DNA from: CAMBDR01 sp046597185
GTDB lineage: Bacteria; Pseudomonadota; Gammaproteobacteria; Burkholderiales; Burkholderiaceae_D
Assembly: GCA_046597185.1 (NCBI GenBank)
Contig: JBKJLF010000736.1
Span: forward strand, 1 to 13,807
DNA: 13,807 nt
Direction of reading: 5' to 3'
Shown here: piece by piece, positions 1 to 6,663 of the stretch
Layout of the letters: each line of letters starts with the position of its first letter
Position numbering within the stretch: the first letter of the stretch is position 1
The notes under the pieces: generated by a model
The model's input: the letters and a program-made list of their open reading frames with translations, nothing else
The model's database searches: none
Told to the model about the DNA's origin: nothing
Made by a program: the position numbers and the translations under genes

Positions 1-1
1 G

Positions 2-331
2 TCGTATTTAAAACGCTTCCCGGTGGATATCATCAAAATTGACCGCTCTTTTGTCCAGGATACGCCGGACGATGCCGACGATGCGGCCATCGTGACTGGT
101 ATTATCGCCCTGGCACACAGCTTACGTTTGGAAGTGGTTGCTGAAGGGGTTGAAACAGAAGCCCAATTACGCTTCTTACGTGAACAAAATTGCGATATTT
201 TGCAAGGCTACTACCTGTCCAAACCGATACCCGCAGAAAAGTTTGAGCAGTTTATTATCACCGAAGCGCATCGCAAACTGGAAGGGTTCAAACAGATTCA
301 GGGTGAAGTCCGGCCCGAAGTTCAGCCCTGA
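2..331 (+). CDS. EAL-domain c-di-GMP phosphodiesterase, C-terminal fragment
   Basis: This is the last 109 residues of a protein that begins left of the window; the frame is open to the left edge. It reads YLKRFPVDIIKIDRSF, then AEGVET, then CDILQGYYLSKPIP, which are the conserved late motifs of EAL domains. In known members IKID and the E of AEGVE contribute to the metal and substrate site that cleaves cyclic di-GMP to pGpG. The first EAL motif and any sensor or GGDEF domain lie outside the window, so the architecture and full activity cannot be judged. The protein ends about 20 residues after the domain. It is followed within 20 bp by a strong bidirectional terminator and then by the convergent aceB. 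Confidence 0.93.
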   Translation, partial: SYLKRFPVDIIKIDRSFVQDTPDDADDAAIVTGIIALAHSLRLEVVAEGVETEAQLRFLREQNCDILQGYYLSKPIPAEKFEQFIITEAHRKLEGFKQIQGEVRPEVQP

Positions 332-350
332 ACTTGTTTGCAACAGCCGT

Positions 351-378
351 AAAAAAGGGGCCGTCGGCCCCTTTTTTT
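351..378. terminator. Bidirectional rho-independent terminator between EAL gene and aceB
   Basis: A perfect 12-bp stem (351-362 pairing with 366-377) surrounds a GTC loop. The GGGGCC/GGCCCC core is flanked by A6 on the left and T7 on the right, so it has a T-tract on both strands. It sits between the converging EAL gene (ends 331) and aceB (ends 407) and can end both transcripts. Confidence 0.92.
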
Positions 379-406
379 ATGCAAACCCTTACCGCACGTT
401 CAGGGT

Positions 407-2005
407 TTAAATTTCTTCATACAGTGGCAAAGTCAAAAATTCTTCAAACGCATCTTGCGATACCATTTTGTTGAAAATTTCAGCCGCGCGTGGGTAAGTT
501 GCGCCATCGCCCATAATCGCTTGCACCTTGGCCAATTCTTCCGGGATCATCGCATGCACCATGTCCATGCTTACTTTGCGGCCATCTTCCAACACACCCT
601 TGGCCGAACGCATCCATTGCCACACTTGCGAACGGCTAATTTCTGCCGTGGCGGCATCTTCCATCAAATTATGAATTGGCACGCAACCATTACCCGCCAA
701 CCAACTACCCAAATAGTGAATCCCGACATTGATGTTATAGCGCAACCCCGCCTCGGTGATCGGCGTTTCTGGTTGAAAACTGAGCAAATCAGCCGCAGTC
801 GAATTCACGTCCATGCGCTGTTTGTCGATTTGGTTCGGTTTATCACCCAACACCTTTTTAAATTCCGTCATGGCGATGTCAACCAGGCCAGGATGGGCAA
901 CCCAGCCACCATCATAGCCATCGGTCGCGTCACGTGCTTTATCATTGCGCACGCCGCCCATGGCGATGTCATTTTTCTCAGGATCATTTTTGATAGGGAT
1001 CAAAGCGGCCATACCGCCAATCGCAGGCGCATTGCGGCGGTGGCAGGTTTTCAACAACAACAAGGCGTAAGAGCGCATGAAAGGTGCGGTCATTGTCACT
1101 TTGGCGCGATCTGCCAAACAGAAATCTTTGTCAGATTTAAATTTCTTGATGCATGAGAAAATATAATCCCAGCGCCCGGCGTTCAAACCCGAGCTATGTT
1201 CGCGCAATTCATACAAAATTTCATCCATTTCAAACGCAGCGAGGATGGTTTCAATCAATACCGTGCCCTTGATAGTGCCTTGTGGCAAGCCGATCTCGTT
1301 TTGCGCCATGACAAAAATATCATTCCACAAACGCGCTTCCAAATGCGATTCCATTTTCGGCAGGTAAAAATACGGTCCGGCTCCATGCGCCAATTGTTCT
1401 TTGGCGTTATGGAACAAGAATAGGGCAAAATCGAAGATCCCGCCGGAAACCCGTTTGCCATCCACCAGCACATGTTTTTCATCCAGATGCCAACCGCGCG
1501 GACGAACCACCAGGGTTGCAACCTTATCCTTCAGGCGATACGATTTGCCATTTTGCTCCAGCGAAATGGTTTTGCGCACCGCATCCATCATATTCAATTG
1601 CCCGGTGATTTGATTGTCCCAATTGGGTGTGTTGGAATCTTCAAAATCGGTCATATAGCTGTCTGCGCCGGAATTTAAGGCGTTGATCACCATTTTCCGT
1701 TCGACTGGGCCAGTAATTTCAACCCGGCGGCATTGCAATGCAGGCGGGATCGGTGCAATCGTCCAATCACCCGCGCGCACATGGGCCGTTTCGGGTAAAA
1801 AATCCAGTTTCTCCCCTGCATCCAGCCGTACAGCACGCTCGACCCGCGCTGCCAACAAAGCTTGCCGCCGCGACTCAAACGCACGGCTTAACTTCAACAC
1901 AAAGTTCAAAGCCTCAGGCGTGAGGATTTTTTCAAATCCGGGCTTGATTTCCCCGGTAATTTGCATGCCTTGCGGAATATTGATTTGTTGCATGGATTGC
2001 GTCAT
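407..2005 (-). CDS. aceB: Malate synthase A (glyoxylate shunt)
   Basis: Condenses glyoxylate with acetyl-CoA to malate in the cytoplasm, the second step of the glyoxylate bypass. The 532-residue length matches the malate synthase A class (about 530). From the chosen ATG I see TDFEDSNTPNWDN (119-131), RPRGWHLDEKH (168-178, R168 the likely catalytic arginine), the acidic Mg-binding candidates E252 (LIET) and D280 (GRWDY), the stretch TAPFMRSY (306-313), and NLMEDAATAEISRSQVWQW, where D450 is the expected catalytic base. The frame could start 19 codons earlier at 2062, but ATG 2005 has a strong AGGAG Shine-Dalgarno about 7 nt upstream and gives the usual family length. It is divergent from a LysR-type regulator, which probably controls it. 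No isocitrate lyase gene is in the window. Confidence 0.96.
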   Translation of the reverse strand: MTQSMQQINIPQGMQITGEIKPGFEKILTPEALNFVLKLSRAFESRRQALLAARVERAVRLDAGEKLDFLPETAHVRAGDWTIAPIPPALQCRRVEITGPVERKMVINALNSGADSYMTDFEDSNTPNWDNQITGQLNMMDAVRKTISLEQNGKSYRLKDKVATLVVRPRGWHLDEKHVLVDGKRVSGGIFDFALFLFHNAKEQLAHGAGPYFYLPKMESHLEARLWNDIFVMAQNEIGLPQGTIKGTVLIETILAAFEMDEILYELREHSSGLNAGRWDYIFSCIKKFKSDKDFCLADRAKVTMTAPFMRSYALLLLKTCHRRNAPAIGGMAALIPIKNDPEKNDIAMGGVRNDKARDATDGYDGGWVAHPGLVDIAMTEFKKVLGDKPNQIDKQRMDVNSTAADLLSFQPETPITEAGLRYNINVGIHYLGSWLAGNGCVPIHNLMEDAATAEISRSQVWQWMRSAKGVLEDGRKVSMDMVHAMIPEELAKVQAIMGDGATYPRAAEIFNKMVSQDAFEEFLTLPLYEEI

Positions 2006-2072
2006 CGTGTGCTCCTGTGAATAAAAAAATAAAGTTGTTTCTGGGGTTGTGATCTGTTGCATTCTGGCGAAA

Positions 2073-2088
2073 ATTGAGTATATTCAAT
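2073..2088. promoter_or_regulatory. Candidate LysR-type operator (T-N11-A dyad)
   Basis: ATTGAGTATATTCAAT is a dyad with 5-bp arms ATTGA/TCAAT and contains T-N11-A (T2074, A2086), the pattern bound by LysR-type regulators. An overlapping palindrome TATATTCAATATA lies at 2079-2091. It is centred about 75 bp upstream of the aceB start and between aceB and the divergent regulator. The minus strand contains TATACT (2081-2076), a possible aceB -10 element, inside the dyad. The site is inferred from pattern and position only. Confidence 0.5.
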
Positions 2089-2137
2089 ATAAATACACAT
2101 AAGTAGGCCTTTTTATCACTTCATTGTTTCGTTTTAG

Positions 2138-2155
2138 TTTCAAATGAAATACAAT
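2138..2155 (+). promoter_or_regulatory. Candidate promoter -10 and overlapping palindrome for the LysR gene
   Basis: TACAAT at 2150-2155 matches the sigma-70 -10 consensus at five of six positions, about 60 bp before the regulator's ATG. A recognisable -35 at the right spacing is weak. Immediately upstream is the perfect palindrome TTTCA-AA-TGAAA (2138-2149), which would lie in the spacer region and could serve as an autoregulatory operator. Confidence 0.35.
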
Positions 2156-2181
2156 TACCCCCGGTTCTTCCCCGAGCAAAT

Positions 2182-2194
2182 ACTGTACGACAGT
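2182..2194. promoter_or_regulatory. Inverted repeat ACTGT-ACG-ACAGT upstream of LysR gene
   Basis: Perfect 5-bp arms with a 3-bp centre, 20 bp before the regulator's ATG and probably in its 5' leader. The half-site spacing (CTGT-N3-ACAG) is too short for a LexA box, which needs N8. It may be a regulator site or small leader hairpin; the role is unknown. Confidence 0.35.
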
Positions 2195-2214
2195 TCGCCC
2201 AATAAATCACGTGT

Positions 2215-3120
2215 ATGGATCAATTCAAACAAATTTCTACTTTTGTCGAAGTGTTGTCCAAGGGCAGCTTATCGGCTGCAGCCCGTGCCGAAGGCATCGC
2301 GCCGGCCATGATTGGTCGTCGGCTGGATGCGCTGGAAGAGCGTCTGGGTGTCAAGTTGCTACAGAGAACGACGCGCAAAATAGCGCTGACCGATGAAGGC
2401 AGCGCGTTTTTGGAAGATTGCCAACGTATTTTGGCCGAGTTGGCGCATGCCGAAGCAGCGGTCTCGGAGCGCAGTGCCAAAGCCAGTGGGCAACTGGTGA
2501 TTACCGCACCCGCTGGCTTTGGCCGTCAACATATCGCGCCGCTGCTGCCCTCTTTTCTAGCCGAGCACCGCCATGTGAATTTGGTGTTGCATTTGAACGA
2601 CCGTGTGGTGGATTTAATCGACGAGGGCATTGATGTCGCGATCCGGATTGCAGAGCTATCGGATTCCAACCTGATCGGCGTCAAATTGGCGGCCAACAAA
2701 CGGGTGGTGGTGGCCGCCCCTACCTATATCAAGCGCTATGGCACCCCACTTACGCCAGAGGATTTAAGTCGCCATAACTGCTTGGCCTTTAGTAGCGATG
2801 GCTCGCAGCGAGGTTGGACGTTTCGGCAGCAGGGAAAAAATATCACGCTCAAAGTCGAGGGCAATATGGTGTGCAATGATGGTGAAGTACTACATCACTG
2901 GGCGCTCGCCGGTAAAGGTTTGGCCTGGCGTTCGATGTGGGAAGTGGGAGCGGCCATTGAAACAGGAGAACTGGTGACGGTACTGGACGATTACGCTTCG
3001 CCTGGCAATGATATTTATGCGCTGTTTACCCAACGCCGCCACCTGCCCTTACGGATTCGTGCCTTTGTCGATTTTTTACGCAATGCCTTTGCCCAATCCG
3101 AGTTTTGGCGGAAAATGTAA
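2215..3120 (+). CDS. LysR-family transcriptional regulator, divergent from aceB
   Basis: A 301-residue protein of normal length for LysR-type regulators. The N-terminal winged helix-turn-helix spans about residues 1-60 (SLSAAARAEGIAPAMIGRRL, then LGVKLLQRTTRKIALTDEG). The linker helix follows (LAHAEAAVSERSAKASG), and residues about 90-300 form the periplasmic-binding-like effector domain. The arrangement, divergent from aceB with dyads between them, fits the usual LysR pattern of controlling the neighbouring divergent gene and itself; the effector cannot be read from sequence. ATG 2215 has no clear Shine-Dalgarno, but no better start lies downstream of it within the DNA-binding domain. A terminator follows the stop, so it is probably monocistronic. 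Confidence 0.93.
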   Translation: MDQFKQISTFVEVLSKGSLSAAARAEGIAPAMIGRRLDALEERLGVKLLQRTTRKIALTDEGSAFLEDCQRILAELAHAEAAVSERSAKASGQLVITAPAGFGRQHIAPLLPSFLAEHRHVNLVLHLNDRVVDLIDEGIDVAIRIAELSDSNLIGVKLAANKRVVVAAPTYIKRYGTPLTPEDLSRHNCLAFSSDGSQRGWTFRQQGKNITLKVEGNMVCNDGEVLHHWALAGKGLAWRSMWEVGAAIETGELVTVLDDYASPGNDIYALFTQRRHLPLRIRAFVDFLRNAFAQSEFWRKM

Positions 3121-3153
3121 ATATCCAGATAATAAGGCCCAACTGGCGAATTT

Positions 3154-3181
3154 AAAACGCAAGCACCAAGCCTGCGTTTTT
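3154..3181 (+). terminator. Rho-independent terminator after the LysR gene
   Basis: An 8-bp stem AAAACGCA (3154-3161) pairs with TGCGTTTT (3173-3180), with two further GC pairs inside after a mismatch and a short loop, ending in a T5 run. It lies 33 bp after the regulator's stop and before thyA, so it separates the two transcription units. Confidence 0.75.
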
Positions 3182-3221
3182 GTTTCCGGCTAAAATAGCG
3201 GATTCTTTGCGAAAGACTCCA

Positions 3222-4016
3222 ATGCGCGCCTATCTCGATTTCATGCGCCATGTGCAACAACATGGCACCATCAAAACTGACCGCACCGGGACAGGTACCC
3301 GCTCGGTGTTTGGTTATCAAATGCGCTTTGCGCTGAGCGAAGGGTTTCCCTTGCTCACCACCAAAAAACTCCACCTTAAATCGATTGTTCATGAATTAAT
3401 TTGGTTTTTGGCTGGTTCCACCAATATTGCCTATCTCAAGCAGCATGGCGTTTCAATTTGGGATGAATGGGCCGATAGTCAGGGTGAACTCGGGCCCATT
3501 TATGGCTATCAATGGCGCAATTGGCCCAAGCCGGATGGGCAACATATCGATCAAATCAGTCAGGTACTCGATCAGATTCGCAACACGCCCGATTCCCGGC
3601 GCATGATCGTCTCAGCCTGGAATGTGGCCGATATCGAGCAAATGAAGCTACCGCCTTGCCATGCATTATTCCAATTTTATGTGGCCGATGGTAAGTTGTC
3701 CTGCCAGTTATACCAACGTAGTGCCGATATTTTTTTAGGCGTGCCATTTAATATCGCATCCTATGCCTTGCTCACGCATATGGTGGCGCAACAAACTGGC
3801 TTGGGCGTGGGCGATTTTATTTGGACCGGGGGCGATTGCCATTTGTATAGCAACCACATGGAACAAGTCAGCCTGCAATTGCAACGAGAACCCCTGCCCT
3901 TGCCACAATTGCACTTCAAGCGCCAACCCGCATCACTATTTGATTACTGCTTTGATGATATTGAATTTGTAAATTACCAGCCTCACCCGGCCATTAAAGC
4001 ACCCGTTGCGGTTTAG
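3222..4016 (+). CDS. thyA: Thymidylate synthase
   Basis: Makes dTMP from dUMP using 5,10-methylenetetrahydrofolate. From ATG 3222 the protein has 264 residues, the same as E. coli ThyA, and aligns without gaps to my memory of it. R21 (DRTGTGT), R126-R127 (DSRRMIVSAWN) and the nucleophile C146 in LPPCHALFQFYV fall at the E. coli positions, and the end HPAIKAPVAV matches the family C-terminus. An in-frame ATG at 3180 would add 14 residues but overlaps the preceding terminator; ATG 3222 has a weak GAAAG ribosome site. A TAAAAT hexamer at 3191-3196 is a possible -10. The gene is convergent with kynA. The often adjacent dihydrofolate reductase gene folA is not present. Confidence 0.97.
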   Translation: MRAYLDFMRHVQQHGTIKTDRTGTGTRSVFGYQMRFALSEGFPLLTTKKLHLKSIVHELIWFLAGSTNIAYLKQHGVSIWDEWADSQGELGPIYGYQWRNWPKPDGQHIDQISQVLDQIRNTPDSRRMIVSAWNVADIEQMKLPPCHALFQFYVADGKLSCQLYQRSADIFLGVPFNIASYALLTHMVAQQTGLGVGDFIWTGGDCHLYSNHMEQVSLQLQREPLPLPQLHFKRQPASLFDYCFDDIEFVNYQPHPAIKAPVAV

Positions 4017-4082
4017 CGAATGATCGAAATTTGAAAACCTTGCCAGCCCCCGAAATCAATGGCACTATGGAAACGGTGGCGC

Positions 4083-4925
4083 TTAAAGCTCGGTGCGCAA
4101 GGCCAATAATTCCGGGAACAGCACCACTGACAACATGTTTTTCAAGTAACTGACCCCTGCTGTACCGCCTGTGCCCATTTTAAAACCAATGATTCGCTCT
4201 ACGGTCGTCACATGGCGGAAACGCCAAGTGCGAAACGATGTTTCCATATCTACCAATTTCTCTGCCAACTCATATAAATTCCAATAGCGGTTGGGATCGC
4301 GATACACTTCCAGCCACGCCGCTTTGACGGATTCGTCGGCGACGGTTGGCAAAGTCCAATCTCCGCTCAAGCGCGCCGGATCGATCGCAAAACCTTGCCG
4401 CTGCAATAGCATAATGGCTTCATCATAGATCGAAGGCGCATGCAAAGTCGCCTCCAGGCGCACAAATGCGTCGGGTACGGGTGCATGGACACTCAACATC
4501 TTGGCATTTTTATTGCCCAGGATGAACTCAATTTCACGATATTGCGCCGACTGAAACCCGGATGAATTGCCCAAATAGGGGCGTATTGCCGTGTATTCTG
4601 GCGGCGTCATGGTAGCCAACACATCCCACGCATGAACCAGTTGATCCATAATGCGCGCAACCCGGGCCAACATTTTGAAGGCCGCAGACAAGTTACCCGA
4701 GCGAATATGGACGCATACGGCATGCAATTCATGCAACATCAACTTCATCCATAATTCGCTGGTTTGATGTTGGACGATAAACAGCATTTCATTGTGATTC
4801 GGTGATAAGGGATGTTGGGCTGACAAAATCTTATCCAGTGCCAGGTAGTCGCCATAACTCATTGCTGTGCTGAAATCCATTTTTGCGCCGTGCCAGGTCG
4901 CGTCGTTTTCTTTTTTTGCGTCCAT
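4083..4925 (-). CDS. kynA: Tryptophan 2,3-dioxygenase
   Basis: Haem enzyme that opens L-tryptophan to N-formylkynurenine, the first step of kynurenine-type tryptophan breakdown. The 280-residue length is typical for bacterial enzymes. Visible motifs: FIVQHQTSELWMKLM with H53, the distal active-site histidine; SSGFQSAQYREIEF with R130, the likely substrate carboxylate-binding arginine; RFRHVTTVERIIGFK with H238, the likely axial haem ligand; and GTGGTAG at 251-257. The start has an AGAGAG ribosome site about 8 nt upstream. It is last in the lptF-lptG-cbiX-kynU-kynA run, 59 bp after kynU, and converges on thyA with no clear terminator in the 66-bp gap. Confidence 0.97.
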   Translation of the reverse strand: MDAKKENDATWHGAKMDFSTAMSYGDYLALDKILSAQHPLSPNHNEMLFIVQHQTSELWMKLMLHELHAVCVHIRSGNLSAAFKMLARVARIMDQLVHAWDVLATMTPPEYTAIRPYLGNSSGFQSAQYREIEFILGNKNAKMLSVHAPVPDAFVRLEATLHAPSIYDEAIMLLQRQGFAIDPARLSGDWTLPTVADESVKAAWLEVYRDPNRYWNLYELAEKLVDMETSFRTWRFRHVTTVERIIGFKMGTGGTAGVSYLKNMLSVVLFPELLALRTEL

Positions 4926-4946
4926 TTTATAAGCTCTCTATTTGAA

Positions 4947-4966
4947 TTGTTTTGATTTGTTTTGAT
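4947..4966. repeat. Perfect 10-bp tandem duplication in the kynU-kynA gap
   Basis: TTGTTTTGAT occurs twice in a row (4947-4956, 4957-4966) in the 59-bp gap upstream of kynA. It sits just before the kynA ribosome site when read on the minus strand, as A-rich ATCAAAACAA. This may be an unstructured leader aiding translation, or simple low-complexity sequence. Confidence 0.6.
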
Positions 4967-4984
4967 CGGCTATTGTGTGGCATT

Positions 4985-6289
4985 TCAGGTTACTGCATCT
5001 TTGGTCGCATGGCGATCAAAGGCTTGATTATCCAAAATCTGCGTCAGGATGTCGACCGCATCCCAGACATCGACAAAGCGGGTGTACAAGGGTGTAAAAC
5101 CAAAGCGCATGATTTGCGGCTCGCGATAGTCACCAATCACGCCACGCGCAATCAGCGCTTGCATCACCGCATAGCCGTGTAGGTGGGTCACGCTGACCTG
5201 GCTGCCACGGCGTGCGTGCTCACGCGGGGTCACCAATTGCAAACCGTGGCTGGCACAGCGTTGCTCCAATAATTGAATGAATAAATCGGTCAAAGCCAGT
5301 GATTTTGTGCGAATCGCCTGCATCGAGGTTTTGGCAAATATCGCTAAACCACACTCCACCAAAGCCAGCGACACCATCGGTTGGGTGCCGCACAGGGCGC
5401 GCCGGATACCCTCGACTGGCGCAAAGCCCGCCACCATCTCAAACGGTTTGGCGTGGCCCCACCAACCACTGAGCGGATGCGCAAATGCTGCCTGATGGCG
5501 AGTTGGCACCCAAATAAACGCTTGCGCCCCGGGGCCCCCGTTCATATACTTATAGGTACAGCCGACCGCAAAATCAGCCTGGCAGGCATTTAGATCGACC
5601 GGCACCGCCCCGGCAGAATGCGCCAAATCCCACACCATGCACGCACCCTGGCTTTGCGCATGGGCAGTAACGGCGGCCATATCGTACTGGTAACCAGTGC
5701 GGTAATTCACGCCCGTTAGCATCAGCACGGCGGTTTGCTCATCCACGGCGCTGGCCAATTCGTCCGGGCTATCGATCAAACGCAGGCTATAACCCCGATC
5801 CAGCCATTGGCTCAAGCCTTGCGCTATATACAGATCAGTTGGAAAATTACTGCGCTCGCTAACAATGACACGGCGAATAACATTGCGAAGAATATGACGC
5901 ATGCCCGGCTGGTTGGCACCTTGCGCTACCGCATTGGCTTGCTCGCGCTGTGCTTGTAAATGCAGTGCCGCAGCCAAGGCTTTAAATAGATTGATGGAAG
6001 TCGAATCCGTCACCACCACCTCATTGGCTTGCGCACCGATTAACGGGGCCAACATATTGCCCAAACGCAGCGGCATATCAAACCACCCGGCTTTATTCCA
6101 ACTTCGAATTAAATCGGTGCCCCATTCATCGGCAACCACCTGTTGCGCGCGCGCCAAGGCGGCCTTGGGGCGCGCGCCCAAAGAATTACCGTCCAGGTAA
6201 ATCACATCGGGCGGTAGCGCAAATTCGTCGCGCAAAACGGCGAGCGCATCAGCGTTATCGAGCGCGAGGCAATCTTCACGTGTCAGCAT
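4985..6289 (-). CDS. kynU: Kynureninase
   Basis: Pyridoxal-phosphate enzyme that cleaves L-kynurenine to anthranilate and L-alanine. Visible motifs: IYLDGNSLGARPK near the N-terminus, WDLAHSAGAVPVDL with D221 as the expected PLP ring-nitrogen partner, and GCTYKYMNGGPGAQAF with K247 as the Schiff-base lysine. At 434 residues it is somewhat longer than common bacterial members (about 415-420); the surplus appears to lie at about residues 117-138, between the helix after TDSTSINLFK and the strand VIVSERSNFPTD. ATG 6289 has an AGGAGA site about 9 nt upstream. Its first 7 bases overlap the end of cbiX, implying coupled translation. kynA follows. No kynB formamidase is adjacent. Confidence 0.96.
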   Translation of the reverse strand: MLTREDCLALDNADALAVLRDEFALPPDVIYLDGNSLGARPKAALARAQQVVADEWGTDLIRSWNKAGWFDMPLRLGNMLAPLIGAQANEVVVTDSTSINLFKALAAALHLQAQREQANAVAQGANQPGMRHILRNVIRRVIVSERSNFPTDLYIAQGLSQWLDRGYSLRLIDSPDELASAVDEQTAVLMLTGVNYRTGYQYDMAAVTAHAQSQGACMVWDLAHSAGAVPVDLNACQADFAVGCTYKYMNGGPGAQAFIWVPTRHQAAFAHPLSGWWGHAKPFEMVAGFAPVEGIRRALCGTQPMVSLALVECGLAIFAKTSMQAIRTKSLALTDLFIQLLEQRCASHGLQLVTPREHARRGSQVSVTHLHGYAVMQALIARGVIGDYREPQIMRFGFTPLYTRFVDVWDAVDILTQILDNQAFDRHATKDAVT

Positions 6290-6663
6290 ACTGTTTTATC
6301 TCCTGAAAGGCAATATTCGGCAATCGCCATCAATACCGCGTCATTTTCGCCGACGGCGGGCAGGGTTTGCAAGCGCATTTGCGGATACTGCACCTGCAAT
6401 TGCGCCAAAATTTGCGGCAAATCACGCAAAACGTGACCGCCCTGCCCTAAAAAGACCGGCACCAGCCGAATGTCGAGGCAATTTTCCGTATGCAATTGTG
6501 CCACCAGGCTTGGCAAATCTGGTGTCATGAATTCCAAAAAGGCCAACTCAACCCGGCATTGCGGCTGCTTGTTTTGAATGATTTGTTGTAAGCGAACAAA
6601 TGGCGCAGCCCAGCGCGCATCACGCGCGCCATGGGCAAATAAAATCAAGGCTGAACTCATCAT
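6283..6663 (-). CDS. cbiX: Small CbiX-type sirohydrochlorin chelatase
   Basis: A 126-residue single-domain member of the CbiX/SirB chelatase family, which inserts cobalt or ferrous iron into sirohydrochlorin for cobalamin or sirohaem synthesis. The pattern is LILFAHGARD with H11 near the N-terminus and VFLGQGGHVLRDLP with H77; these two histidines are the expected metal ligands. Larger family members have two such domains, so this is the short form, which is thought to dimerise. The metal cannot be told from sequence. Starts at 6663 or 6660 (tandem ATG) share a GGAG ribosome site. The first ATG forms an ATGA overlap with the lptG stop, and the 3' end overlaps kynU by 7 bp, so it is translationally tied to both. 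Confidence 0.88.
   Translation of the reverse strand: MMSSALILFAHGARDARWAAPFVRLQQIIQNKQPQCRVELAFLEFMTPDLPSLVAQLHTENCLDIRLVPVFLGQGGHVLRDLPQILAQLQVQYPQMRLQTLPAVGENDAVLMAIAEYCLSGDKTVC

Noticed and set aside
455..1156. A 233-codon open frame on the plus strand, antisense to aceB
   Set aside because: It lies wholly opposite the strongly conserved malate synthase gene, has no ribosome site, and its His/Arg-rich product looks like no known family. It is a coding shadow.
2182..2194. LexA/SOS box reading of ACTGT-ACG-ACAGT
   Set aside because: The half-sites CTGT and ACAG are 3 bp apart; the LexA consensus in proteobacteria needs 8 bp between them.
4017..4082. Remnant of folA after thyA
   Set aside because: An ATG at 4020 reads only four codons before a stop, and the gap shows nothing resembling dihydrofolate reductase.
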